Origin: Stentor coeruleus
Lineage: Eukaryota; Ciliophora; Heterotrichea; Heterotrichida; Stentoridae
Direction: 5' to 3'
Assembly (NCBI GenBank): GCA_001970955.1
Contig: MPUH01000480.1
Span: 1 to 51,236 of the forward strand
Length of the DNA stretch: 51,236 nt
Position numbers and translations under genes: made by a program. Numbering within the stretch: position 1 is the first letter of the stretch; each line of letters opens with the position of its first letter. Positions 1-10,902 of the stretch are shown here, in pieces. Below the pieces are notes generated by a model, which saw only the letters and a program-made list of their open reading frames with translations, was not told the DNA's origin and ran no database searches.

Positions 1-457
1 GTATAGGATTAGTAAAGCTCAAACTTATTCTAATCAACAGAAAATCCCTGATCATTATATACCAAAGAAGACTTTGGAAATTAACCCATCACATCCTACT
101 ATTAAGAAAATGCTTGAACAAATTGATGATCCTAGTAAACAGTTGGAGGATTATGCTTGGCTTTTGTATGAAAGTGCACTTGTTAGTTCAGGATTTGTTG
201 TTATTGAAGACTTTGAGTTTACAGATAGGATGTATAATTTGTTGAGAAAAGGTATGGGTGTTTTGGCTAGTGAACAAATTAAGGAGCCTGATGTAGAAAT
301 TCCTGAAGATGAATTTGTGGATGAAGATACTGAAGATATTGAAAACCTTGATGATGAAGAAGAAGAAGAAGATAATTTTGAAGAAGAAGAAGAAATAGAA
401 AGCTTAGATGATGAGGTTGAAAGTATAGAAGATGAACCAGTTAGAGAAGATCTTTAA
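1..457 (+). CDS. Endoplasmin (GRP94-type Hsp90), 3' end only
   Basis: This is the C-terminal part of an Hsp90 chaperone, open in frame from base 2 to the TAA at 455-457; the gene begins outside the window. The sequence contains the Hsp90 C-terminal dimerisation segment (KTLEINPSHPTIKKML, then a YESALVSSGF stretch and the D-R-M-Y-N-L-L helix). A long Glu/Asp-rich tail follows, and the last four residues are REDL. Cytosolic Hsp90s end in MEEVD, whereas the ER form GRP94 has an acidic tail followed by KDEL, so the acidic tail plus REDL points to an ER-lumenal protein with a variant retrieval signal. The Hsp90 assignment is firm; the ER assignment is inferred from the tail. The remnant of ORC3 begins only about 30 bases after the stop. 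Confidence 0.88.
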   Translation, partial: YRISKAQTYSNQQKIPDHYIPKKTLEINPSHPTIKKMLEQIDDPSKQLEDYAWLLYESALVSSGFVVIEDFEFTDRMYNLLRKGMGVLASEQIKEPDVEIPEDEFVDEDTEDIENLDDEEEEEDNFEEEEEIESLDDEVESIEDEPVREDL

Positions 458-489
458 GTTAACAGATTAGATTAATAAAAATGAAGAAA

Positions 490-596
490 AAGCATAAGAG
501 CTCATTATTGGAAAATCGAGGCATGACCTAAACTCAGTTTTTAATGAATTCATCAATACTATAAACTTAAAAGAAATACAAAAAAGTATGCAGTAA
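490..596 (+). pseudogene. ORC3-like gene, 3' terminal fragment
   Basis: About 105 bases match the last codons of the intact ORC3-like gene whose stop is at 45137. The match runs from the LLKNRGK segment to the final SMQ and stop. Here the reading frame is broken: an indel after the LENRG-like segment throws the frame out and several stops follow. The rest of the ORC3 gene is missing; the GRP94 stop at 457 sits where the upstream part should be. It is a relic left in arm A after the functional copy was kept in arm B. Confidence 0.82.
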
Positions 597-772
597 TTTT
601 TAGATTGTTCATGGTTTTACACACTTGCAACTACTTTTTATATTAGTATTTATAAAACAAAAGCAAGAAAAGGAAGAAAGCTGATGGTTTTTTTGTAGAA
701 AAGAACTTTTTGGGAGATCAACTTTTTTATAATAACTCACATAATTAATAATTAACTTGATTAGTTTAGTTG

Positions 773-1177
773 TTAGTCACAGACAATAGTCCCTGTATTT
801 GCGCTTAGCCTTGCAGCAGCAACAAGTTTTATGTAGTTTTCATGTGAAGCTGACCCAACATCTGCATAAAAGTTACATTTAAAGTCTTCTTCCCAACCTG
901 TTCTCTGTATTCTCACAGGATTACCTTTAAAAAACACAACTACTGCTGGTGTCGAAATTACACCAAGTTCTGTGGCAATGCTATATATTTTATTGGTGTC
1001 AACTATAAACACATCAGTCCCTCTAAGATTTTGAAAGAAACTAGCAACCGATGTACTAAAAGGATTCCACTTTTCAGCAAACAGAACAATCCGTGGGGTT
1101 TTATCTTCACATCTTTGTAAAACTTACGATCTCTGCAGTTCAGTATTGACTCGGCTCCATTCGTCCCAAGGCTCCAT
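773..1177 (-). CDS. DIM1/TXNL4-like thioredoxin-fold protein
   Basis: Splicing a 15-nt intron (1113-1127) gives a 129-residue protein starting at the ATG at 1177. It has the thioredoxin-fold layout: a beta strand (IVLFAEKW), then WNPFS where thioredoxin has WCGPC, the VFIVDTNKIYSIA strand-helix, and the cis-proline region STPAVVVFF. The C-terminal NYIKLVAAARL...GTIVCD segment resembles the IDLIEVIYRGA..G segment of DIM1/TXNL4 (U5 snRNP 15-kDa family). There are no active-site cysteines, so a redox role is unlikely; a spliceosomal role is inferred from the family resemblance. A decayed copy lies at 44556-44958. It could instead be another thioredoxin-fold family. The existence of the gene is well supported because frame and splice sites are clean here and degraded in the other copy. 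Confidence 0.72.
1113..1127 (-). other. 15-nt intron in DIM1-like gene
   Basis: The intron reads GTAAGTTTTACAAAG on the coding strand and contains an in-frame TAA if retained. Removing it joins ...QRS to CEDKTPRIV. It ends in AAG rather than the TAG seen in the other introns here. In the decayed copy the donor GT has become AT. Confidence 0.8.
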
Positions 1178-1899
1178 TTTTTATAGGCAAATAATCAATG
1201 GCAATTCCAATCATCAGCTTAAAAAGCTCAAAAAAAAATAAGAAACATTAATAAGATTTTATTGTTTTCAATATATGATATATGTTTTAAATTAACCTGA
1301 AAATCAAGGTATAAATAATAATTTTATATAAAAATAAAGCAAAGGAGAAAACCTAGATTTGATATCATATATGAAAGATAGACAAAAAATGTTTGATATA
1401 AATTTATACATATTTTAATGACTAATGATAATAATTCATATATATTTTGTTTGTCATGGTTAAAGTGTATCATATAGAATCTGCATGTAATTATATAGGA
1501 AGTAAGGTAAAATATATAGTTTGGAAATAAAAAAGTGATCATCCATTCAGCTCATCCAACAAAATCCTAAAAAGTGAGCTTTTTCCTATAAAACATAAAT
1601 TCATAAAAGCCAATGAACTAAGCGCTCTATACAAAATAACTAAAAAATCCAATCTGGCCCAAGACAGATTCAAATATTCACAATATCTTGACTCAGCAAC
1701 CTAACAAAATTCAAAAACCTAAACTAAAAATTTCTAAAAAGCCAAAATTTCTTTCACGATCAATCATATCTCTCAAAAATGCCAATCTTTAACAATATCT
1801 ACTCATAAATGTGCCAAAAAAATCTAAAACCAAATCCTTCAGAAACCGAGCAAGAACTTTAAATGGGAAAAGTTTCTTTAATTAAATAAACATGTATAA
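1178..1899. other. Intergenic, divergent promoter region of DIM1-like gene and IP3 receptor
   Basis: This is AT-rich sequence between two divergently transcribed genes. I see no coding frame with convincing composition, no RNA gene and no clear repeat. The mirrored interval in arm B (43863-44545) does not align convincingly with it. Confidence 0.5.
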
Positions 1900-4800
1900 A
1901 TGTGGAATTACAGAAAGAAAAGCCCAGAGTACCTGAGCTATGGTTGCGAAATCAGCCTTTCTCAGCAAGAAAATGGTTATGTCAGTGCAAGTGGTTTCAT
2001 AGACAATCTTCTCTATTTAAAAACCACAGCAAATGACTTGGATTTTTCCCAATGTCTCTTTAGAGTATTCCCATCTTCTATACACGACCTGCAAAATGAA
2101 CTGCTTTCTAGTCTTGATCATGATGCCCTTCACGAGTATCAAGCAAAATATAGTGAAAACTCAGATAGCTTAGATGGAGAAATCCTGGCAAACCTACAGA
2201 AATATGAGAAACTGAAAGGTCAGAACATCAGATTTGGGTCGATTGTATATTTGCAACACGTAGAATCCTCAAAATTCCTCACAGTTATGCCTAATGATAC
2301 TGGAATACTAGAAAAAGACTCATTAAAAGTCTGTCTAAGCGATTTCCCTAATGATTATTCCTGTGTCAAACTTGAACCTACTTATAATTTCCAAAAAGAA
2401 GGTGGAGGGTTTATAAGAATTAACGATATTGTCGTATTAGAAATATTTTTACCAGCATTACACAAGCCAGCTTATATAAATATTAGTGGTAAAGAGTTTA
2501 TTAAAGATACTCCTGATATACCTTTAGATGTTTTAGGTAAGGAAGTTAATGCTTCATTAGAAAAAAAACTCAAATGGAGGATTAATTTGTATATATTAGA
2601 AGAGGCTTCTCATAGAAAACATTTAAGGTATAATGAGTTGTTTTGGGTTTCACATATAGAAGGAGGTGTTGTTTTTACAGCTTTTCAAGAAGATACTAAT
2701 TCGATTATGTACTTTTCGCATATTGTTACGGATTCTAATGGATTATGGAAAATTGAAAGCTCTGATAAACTTACTGGAGGTGTTGTCAGTACAGAGGAAA
2801 AGTTTAGGCTTAAACATCTGGCTTCTGGACTGTATTTAAGCATAGACCATTTAGAGAAATCTGATAGGTATTTTGGCAAACTAGCTTTGTTATCTGATGC
2901 TAATAACCTATGGCGCTTTGAGTCTATTTACAATTGGGAAAAACAGTCATTGTTAGAAGTTGACCATTTTTTTTATCTCATAAACGATAATACAGGACTT
3001 CGTTTACATGGTGTTGATGATTCAGACCATCTTGCTCATACAAGACTTGAGTTTTCAGAATCTACAGGAGAATCTTCATATTTTAAAATCCATAAAGCTA
3101 ACCCAACACCTTTATGGGAAATAAGATTTACAATAAACTCAGCTCAAGCTGTAGAAAAATACTATAAATTTATAAGCAACTTGGCAAATGGTGTTGAAAA
3201 AGATGTGATTTCTATAGCGAAAGGTGTAAGGAAAAGGACTGAAGTTATTAATGAAGCCCTTGAAAGAATGATTGAATTCCTTGAACATAGGCTTAAAAGC
3301 TCATTTTCTATAGGGAAAAGCTATGGACAAGTAGATTCGTTTAGACAAAAGGTTTTTAGGGAAATACAAGTTATTGATGCTTTAGCACAAGTTCTTGATA
3401 AAGCTTTTGCAGGGGAGTTTTCTTTGCATAAATTACTACAAGCAGATAAATTTGATAAGAAAAGCGATAAACCTAAAGATATAAGCAATAATATGATTAT
3501 CATTGTAATAAAAGATTTATCGAGCACTATTAAGAAAATATATAGGTTGATATCAACAATTTGTCAGGATAATTACCAGAATCAGGTTTATACTTTTAAA
3601 TTCTTCCCTATATTCCAAAAGCACGCTGGGTATGATTTAGGTGCAACAGTTTGCATGAAAGTTATACTTAAAAACAACGAAACCCTCCTAGGGAACCTTC
3701 ACAGAAAATCATCCAGTCTTCAAATGAATCAAAAAAACGACTCAGTTATCGATCACTACGTCTGGCTTCTTCGAGTAACCCCTATATAGAAATTCCACAA
3801 AGAGCGTAAACGTCACCTCGTAGAATTCCTCGCTGAAATCTGCAAATGCAACGACTTCGGGATAACTGTGAACCAAGAAAAAGTGCATGAAAAACTATTC
3901 TTAAACCCAGAAACCTATAGTAAAGCTGTTATCGGTACCTCAATGGACAGTGATAAAAAAACCTTATACGTAATCCTCCAGCATCCATCAGGTATCGGTG
4001 AAGAAAACGTTGATTTATTCTCATGTTTTGAAAATGGGACAATAAAAAACTATCATATAGAAATTGAGTATTTCACAACTTTATTAGGTTTATTCGCAAG
4101 TTTATGTAAAGGTCGTAATTATATGAGTAAAAGCTCAATAAGCCGTTGGTTTCCTGTACATTTACTTATGAATAATATATGGAATGAAGAAATTTCTATA
4201 GAAATCAGAGCTTATTTTCTACAAATGCTCATGAATATGCACGTTGATTTTGAACCTAGAGCTTATGTGAAAAAACCTGAACTTGTAAGGACATTGGATA
4301 ACACGACTGATATAGAGACTGTTTTTTCACAAAGACATTCTATAAAAAGTTCTAATTCAAGTATTGATTATGTTTTAAAAAGGATTAAAGGGAATTTAAG
4401 GCTTAAAGATGTGCAGGAAAGCTCGGTTAAGAGGAAAAGGTCGAAATTAGCTAGACATAGTGATTATATATTGGTTGATGAAGAAGAAATCCCTTTGTTT
4501 AATCTGAAATGCGAACTTATTGAGTATTTTTTTTCAGGAGGCAAACCCATTTTTGATGTTTTTATGTTGGAAATACTGAAAATGGTCAATATGATGGTAG
4601 GGTTTGAAGTGATTTCTACAGAGTGTAGTAGTTATAATGAGAAAAAAGCTTTATACAATTCTAAAAGCAGGGATTTTAATGATGATGAAATGGATATTAT
4701 CAAACTTTTACAAGGGGTTATAAGGGTTTTGTTTTATGATAAACATGATTTGCGTATTTCACCATTTAATCTTCATAAAGCTTCGGTTATGGATTTAATG

Positions 4801-7800
4801 AAATCTTATAGTGGGATAGGTAGGGAAAAAGATAAAAAAGATAAGGATGTAGGGATTACAAGTGACTCAGATGACCCATTTAGAAGGTTTTCTGAAGGAT
4901 TGGAATATTTTTTATCTTATCATATGTCGAGATCAAATGATAATAGTGAGATGGAGAATATTGAAATACAGTGCAAGTTACAATTGTGTGATCTGCTTTT
5001 TTATGGATTGGATTTGAGACAGGATTTTCTTATAAGCAATATTTTGGGCTGGTTTAAACTGCATTTGCCGATTGAGAAGGAGGAGGTGTTAAAACTAATC
5101 CCACCTATCGCTAACATCCAATACAACTTCCATGGCCAAAGCAGCGACTCAAACTTTAAGAACTTCCATCGTCCCTACATTGCTCCTCTAAACGAAATCA
5201 ACATCGACATCATTGAAGACATGATGAAACTTTTCCTATCAACCAAAAACTACAAACTCCAAACCAAAATCCTCGGTATTTCCCTTCGACTCTTCAATCA
5301 GCGTAAAGAAATGATAAAAAATCTCCACAAACTCAACATCATGCCCCAAGACGATGATTCAAAATGCTGGCTTTGGGCTAAAATTGAAGTTTCCTCACTA
5401 AAAAACTACTCCGAACAAGCTGAAATAATATGCAGCTACTTCAAACAAAACGATTATACAGCAAGTCAAACCGAAATCAAGCTCCAAAACTTAAAAAAAA
5501 TCCTTAACGGCTTTGAAGATCTTATGTATGAAGAACTCATCCATGAAAATTTCGAGTCTAACGGGCAAAAATCCTTAAGCGCTAATAGGCAGATTATGTT
5601 AAGAATGTTAGCTTTTCATACCCATTTGCTGAAATTTATCAATGAAGGCTTTCAGATTTTTGAAGAAATACATGACGACCCGAAAAACCTTAAAGAACAA
5701 ACAGCAAGAGAAGTACTTAAAGAACTGTTTGTAAAAATATTCAGTGTTTTAACTATATATGTGACGAAAAACAGCAAAAATCAACTTGTTGTTTATGAAA
5801 GTTTGGATATAATCCTTAAAACTTTAAGAGTGAAAGTGGGGCAAATTGATTTGATATGCGAGATTTTTAGAGACAACTCGGATTTGTGTGAAAAAATCAA
5901 TGAAAAACTTTTAAATGTCTTTGTCAACCTTATTTTGACTGAAGGGCGACAGAAACTTTTTTTGAAATTTTTTGATGTTGTGTTATGTTTAGGTAATGAA
6001 CCAGTGCCAATGCTTCAAAGGATGATATTATCTCAGTTGGTCCAAAGCGAAAATAGTGATGAATTGATGTTTATGAGAGATAATAGGTTTATTTTTGATA
6101 GCAATTTAGTCGAACTTGAGCAAAAAATTGATGAACCGTATTTGTATCATCAAGTGCTTATAAAGGTTTTAGGGAAATGCGGCAAGTGTAATTCAGCTTT
6201 TAAACTGAATCGAATCAAGTGCCAAAAACTCATCCCAGTCGAGTATATATTTGAGATTCTAATGAAAACTGGTCCATATATAGATCTGCATCCTTCATTA
6301 TTAAATTTTTATAGCCATGTTTATGTTGATGATAAAAGATATTTAGACTCAGGGGATGCATCATATTTAGTAGTATATCTACAAAGTCTTATTGATAAAA
6401 TAGAATCAGAAGATCCATGCTTTACTGAAGAATTTATAGAAAGCTTATTAGAATGCCTTTTTGGATTTAAAAAATGTCCAATTGAATCTCAGAATTATGA
6501 TAAAATTTTCCCAATCATTAAAAACTTCCTCCAAACTTTTTCAACAAAAATTAGTTATATAAAAAACATCCCTATAAGCAGCGTATCACATCATACATTA
6601 CAATCTTTAGCAGAACATAATGGTATTGAACTACCTGAATTTTATAACCCATTAGACGAATATGCCAACTCACCTGATTTTCTTAATAAATCTGCTGAAA
6701 AATCCCGCTGGGACCAATTAAAAAAACTTATGTCTTCAGCTGAGGTCTCAAAGTTGGTTAAAAATGAACAGTTTGGGTTTTTGGAAGTTTTTAAAAATAT
6801 TGAAAATATGTCGCATGAAATAAATCAAATGGATATGATACAAGGAATGCTTGAATATATAAGCTTATCTCCTATACATAGACCACCTAATGATATTTTA
6901 TATAGTGTTATTGAGTTTTTAGGATACAAATTGGTTAAACCTGAAATTAAAGATAATGAGGATGAAGCTAAAGCTAAACGTAGGGTGCAAAATCAGTTTA
7001 AAGAAATTGGTGCTGTACAGGTTGTATTGAATTTAATGTGTGATAATAGTATAGACAAGTCGATTTTTGGTATTTTAGTGTATTTTTCTACAGAATTGCT
7101 TGGTGGAGGTAATGAAAAAATCCAACAAGATTTCTATGACTTTTTCTTATCTTTTCAGTCATCTGAGGATTTTTTTCACACGATATATAATTTGATATCT
7201 GATTTTACTATAAAAATATCAAATATTTCAGATACAGAAAGCAAGTATTCGTCTAAATTCAAGAAATCGAGGAAGATGATTAATAATATTATTAAGTTGT
7301 TGCAGCTTTTTTGTGAGAACCATTATGAGAAACTGCAGAATTATATTAGGAATCAGGAGAAGTCGAGAAATAATTATGATTTGGTCAGGGCGGTAATTGT
7401 GTTGCTAAATGCTTTGATGTTGAAGAAGAAAGTGGAATATTTTCATATTATAAGTAATTGCTTTGAAATGCTCACAGAATGTATCCAAGGTCCTTGCAAA
7501 GCTAATCAAAAGGCAATCATCAATAGTAAATTCCTAGAATTATNGATTTGGGATTTGTATATTTTTTTTAAGATTATCCCATACTCCCTATCTTCCAAAT
7601 GCTCACAGAATGTATCCAAGGTCCTTGCAAAGCTAATCAAAAGGCAATCATCAATAGTAAATTCCTAGAATTATCCAACGAGCTATTAAGTCTTGATGAA
7701 AAATCTTCATGTATATCATACTATAATGGGATGTCTAGTGCATATGCAAATGAATTATCAAACGAAGGAGATATGCTAAAAGGTTGGATGATTGCTCATT

Positions 7801-9689
7801 TAAAATACAAATGCCTTATAGCCCTTATAGCTTTATTAGAAGGTCGTACAGACAATTATATTATAATCCGTATGGTCCGTGCATTTAATATGCATCTTTT
7901 TAAGCAAAATCTTATTAGTGTCTATTCAGAATATGTTGAATTATATACAGAAAAACCTTATAATCATATGCTGTTCAACCATTTTGAAGGAAATAACAAG
8001 TATAAATTTAATAGTAATGATAACCCACAAGATAAAGACCCAAAACATTTTACAATGATTATTGAAACTGGGTTTATGATTTTTCATTTGTTGAGCTATT
8101 TTAATCTTATTGATGATGCTGAGATTAAAAGAGCGATTACTAGTGAGTTCCCACAGTTGGTTAATCAAAAAGTGAATATTAACAAGGGCATCCTAAATAA
8201 TCTTGGTAGCTTCGGTAAAGGGATTTTCAAAGCAGGCTATACAGCTGTAAAAATGATAGGTCGTGTGGTCCCAACTGACATAAATCAAGAGCATCTTCTC
8301 AATAATGCAATATTATTTTTCCAACAAAATACTGGGAACATTGAAATAATATTTAAAAACACAATATACAAAACCTACTTCTGGTTGCCACCTGTATGCA
8401 AATACTTAACAGTTGAAGCAAAAACAGAATTCCACCGAAAAGTTGACCGTTCATCAGAAAAGTCTAAAATTGAATACCTAGTCAACAACTCTTATTTGTT
8501 AATTGAAGACATGCAATACGAAGAAAAACTAAGTAAACTTTTTGGATACAGGTTTATGACAAGTTTTATAACCCCATGTAAAATCATAGCTTTTATTCTA
8601 ACCCTCTATCTCAATATTCTTATTCTTATCTCCTACAGTATTTTCAACCCTGAAAACGACCGATTAAACTATCCAAGTTATCTGAATATTGAAATTACAA
8701 GCAAAAACTATAATCAAAATAAAGAAACTATTGATCATATCCAAGCTGTAGGTATAGCGCATTGTTTTTTTTCTGGGGCAATTTTTATATACTTTACTGT
8801 TAAAACCGCTCCTCTTCTAATTCAACGCGAATGGAAGCTCCAACAGAAAACCTTAGACATGACTGAAGTTCAAAAGAAATTCAAACGTATGGTTATCCGT
8901 TGTAACATGGTCCTCAAAACTATATTTTTGACTTTATCTAAAGTTGATGTAATATACCAAATGTGTTTTTTTACCTTTTCAGTCCTTGCTCTTAGTGTAC
9001 ATCCATTTTTCTTTTCAATCCATTTATTAGACATTTTATATAGAGATCCATCTTTACAAAGTGTGGTTATGTCTGTTGTTTTACCATGGAGATCTTTAGT
9101 TTTAACACTTGTACTTATTATTATTATAGTCTACCTTTTTTCAATATGGGGCTATGTTCAGTTTTATAAAGACTTTTTTTTGTCTTGTGACTCTTTGCTT
9201 ATGTGTTTTAGGACTACTTTTGATCAGGGGTTTAAGAACTCAGGGGGGATTGGGATGTGGTTGGATTATATGCCATCATCAGGAGGTGAAGTAACACCTA
9301 GAAATTTGATAATCCCAAGGTTTTTTTACGATGACCTTTTTATGATTATTATTGTGATTATTATGTTGAATATTGTTCTTGGTTTGATTATTGATACTTT
9401 TGCTGTATTGAGAGAAAATCATGAGGTTAGTATTAAAGATAGGGAGAAAAAATGCTTTATTTGTGGAAAGGAAAAGGAGGAGATTGAAAGGTTGACGAGG
9501 CAGCCGTTTAGTTCACATACGTTAGCGGAACATAATGAGTGGAATTACTTGTTTTTTATTGCGTATTTGGAGTTTAAAGAAAAAACTGAGTATAATGGAA
9601 CGGATTCATATATAAAACAGTTGGTGGATGCAAGGGATGTGGAATGGATACCTCAACAGAGAGGGTTGAGTTTTGATAATGCTACTTAG
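1900..9689 (+). CDS. Inositol 1,4,5-trisphosphate receptor-like calcium channel
   Basis: A single gene is predicted at about 2547 residues once the 15-nt intron 3775-3789 is spliced and the 131 bases 7544-7674 are removed. That removal restores the frame exactly. The N-terminal region (residues 1-420) resembles the IP3R ligand-binding/MIR part, followed by long helical RIH-type regions. The RIH-associated signature LTECIQGPCKANQ lies just before the assembly fault. Membrane helices start near residue 2180; the pore shows SGGIG near residue 2399, then an S6 helix (MLNIVLGLIIDTFAVLRE). A CFICG...H....H zinc site and the conserved EHNEWNYLFFIAYLEFK...TEY segment follow. That C-terminal zinc domain separates IP3/ryanodine receptors from other channels, and the length favours IP3R. 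Role: IP3-gated Ca2+ release from ER-type stores, inferred from the family. The 3' end exists as a pseudogene at 43486-43862. Confidence 0.93.
3775..3789 (+). other. 15-nt intron in IP3 receptor gene
   Basis: The intron GTAACCCCTATATAG lies in phase 0 after WLLR. Retained, it ends the protein at its TAG. Spliced, the frame runs on as KFHKERKRHLVEF into the rest of the channel, which otherwise would have no start codon nearby. Confidence 0.93.
7466..7674 (+). repeat. 78-bp exact duplication around a single N: probable assembly fault
   Basis: Bases 7466-7543 and 7597-7674 are identical, separated by 53 bases that begin with the ambiguous base N at 7544. The duplicate shifts the IP3R frame and inserts nonsense in the highly conserved RIH-associated region. 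Deleting 7544-7674 gives an uninterrupted conserved protein. Two overlapping contig ends placed side by side with a one-base gap explain this best. Confidence 0.88.
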
Positions 9690-9933
9690 AATAAAAATAA
9701 GATTTATAGAGTTAGTTTAAGGTTTTATAGATAAGATAGTTGACCTTTATAGGAAATAGAATAGGCTTTTAGAGTGATTGTGTTTAAATAAAAAATATTT
9801 ACTTCAGGATTTAAATATCCAGTCCTATAATTAAACACATACTTACTCTTAAAATCCACAAAAAAATCTCTATCTTCAAAACCCATCTTAAAATTTTCTA
9901 TCACATACTAAATCAAATCTTTAAACATATAAA

Positions 9934-10885
9934 CTATTTTGGTTTATTTAAAATACTAGGAAGTCTAAGCTCAATGCTCGCATTCCTCTCAATCTCTTCA
10001 ACTCTCATTCCTAACAGCAAGTAGCTTTGTTCAATTTTGATTTATCTTGATTCGAGGCAGCAATTTGCTGCTTCAAGAAATTTCCTCTCCTTTCTCTTCT
10101 TTAATCATTTTCCTGAACTCCTTTTCCACATTTTCTATAATAATAAAAAATTCCTATAATTTAATAATAAAATACATGTAAAAATATTAGATAAACAATA
10201 CAGTATGATTTTCAGTTTATTTATATCTCCCATGAAATAGAATGATTTTGGTGATTGATGCATAAAATAGATAATCTCTTAAATTTTAGTGATTTTTACC
10301 TTCGTTAAGAAATTTTCATGATACTTTTTTTGATGAAAGTATATATGAACATTATATTGTTAATCATAGTCACCATTATACTGATACTAATACTGGAGCT
10401 ACTAGTAACATCAATGTTGGAACTTGGAACAAAATTAAGCATTTTACATAATCTAGAAATATAATTCCTAGCATAGGAGTATTATATGGCGCAGATAGCA
10501 TGAAAATACTTATGGAAAAATTTTCTTAAAGGATTTAGCAAACATCATAGCTAGTAAATTTAGGCTTTTCATAAAAATAATTAACAAAATCTTTCTAGTT
10601 TATAAAATAGTGTATTTTTCCCAGTAAATAAACAGTTAAAAAGAGAAGTGTTATAATAATAGAAATCCGAATTTTTATATAATGACATGATTTCGAATCC
10701 AAAGCTGAGTTAGTTAAATCCACACTGTTATTTTCTGAGATTTTCTCAACTCGCTTGAGTTCATTGCGTAAAGATTCATAATCTTGCTTGATCTCAGTAG
10801 ATAGTTCATTAGCCACATCAATGTGTGTATATATAAAACATATAAACTCTTTTATATCATGGTTTTTACCATCACTAATAATCAT
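9934..10885 (-). pseudogene. X-gene pseudogene, split by an insertion
   Basis: Two pieces match the intact coiled-coil gene at 40570-40968. Bases 10693-10885 carry the 5' half (SDGK..DIKEF.., QDYESLRNELKRVEK). Bases 9934-10135 carry the 3' half (VEKEFRKMI.., QQIAASNQDK.., down to the position of the stop). A foreign segment of about 557 bp (10136-10692) lies between them, after the codons for ALDS. The 3' piece also has small deletions that break the frame. The 5' piece still reads as a 96-codon frame ending in inserted hydrophobic codons, but this is not a credible gene. Its start is 17 bp from that of the cyclo-ligase gene, with which it shares a divergent promoter. Confidence 0.9.
10136..10692 (+). 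mobile_element. Remnant of a Merlin/ISXO2-type (IS1595-like) DNA transposon
   Basis: This segment is absent from the other copy of the X gene, so it is an insertion or replaced two bases there. On the + strand around 10325-10447 a frame reads FFDESIYEHYIVNHSHHY, then TDTNTGATSNIN and GTWNKIKHF. It matches the C-terminal signature of ISXO2-like transposases (VNHS..F.D..TGA.TN.IE..W..IK). The family is called Merlin in eukaryotes. Catalytic parts upstream are not recognisable and stops follow, so it is dead. I could not define convincing terminal inverted repeats or a target duplication; the ends share only an ATAAAAATTC-like stretch. Confidence 0.72.
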
Positions 10886-10902
10886 TTTTGTATTTTATAT
10901 AA
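10886..10902. promoter_or_regulatory. 17-bp divergent gap between X (pseudo) and cyclo-ligase start codons
   Basis: The ATG of the X copy (10885, minus) and the ATG of the cyclo-ligase (10903, plus) are only 17 AT-rich bases apart. Promoter elements must therefore lie inside the neighbouring coding sequence or be extremely compact. The matching gap in arm B is 40558-40569. In each arm one of the two divergent partners is dead. Confidence 0.5.

Larger units (their letters stand above)
481..1190. repeat. Arm A, outer block of the inverted duplication (mate 44545-45240)
   Basis: The reverse complement of this block aligns along its length with 44545-45240. It covers the 3' end of ORC3, the spacer, the whole DIM1-like gene with its 15-nt intron, and a few bases upstream of its start. 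Non-coding spacer stretches match as well (for example the segments around 600-720 and 44985-45130), so this is a DNA-level copy and not a retrocopy. Arm A kept the DIM1-like gene and lost ORC3. Confidence 0.9.

Noticed and set aside
1324..1542. 72-codon minus-strand frame rich in Ile, Tyr and Phe
   Set aside because: Composition matches chance translation of AT-rich spacer; no motif or neighbour support.
7599..7668. Separate start for a second channel gene at 7599
   Set aside because: The ATG is internal to the conserved receptor sequence and appears as a start only because of the duplicated 78 bp.
10595..10885. 96-codon frame as an independent gene
   Set aside because: It is the 5' piece of the split X pseudogene running into inserted transposon sequence; the last 30 or so residues are read-through of the insertion.
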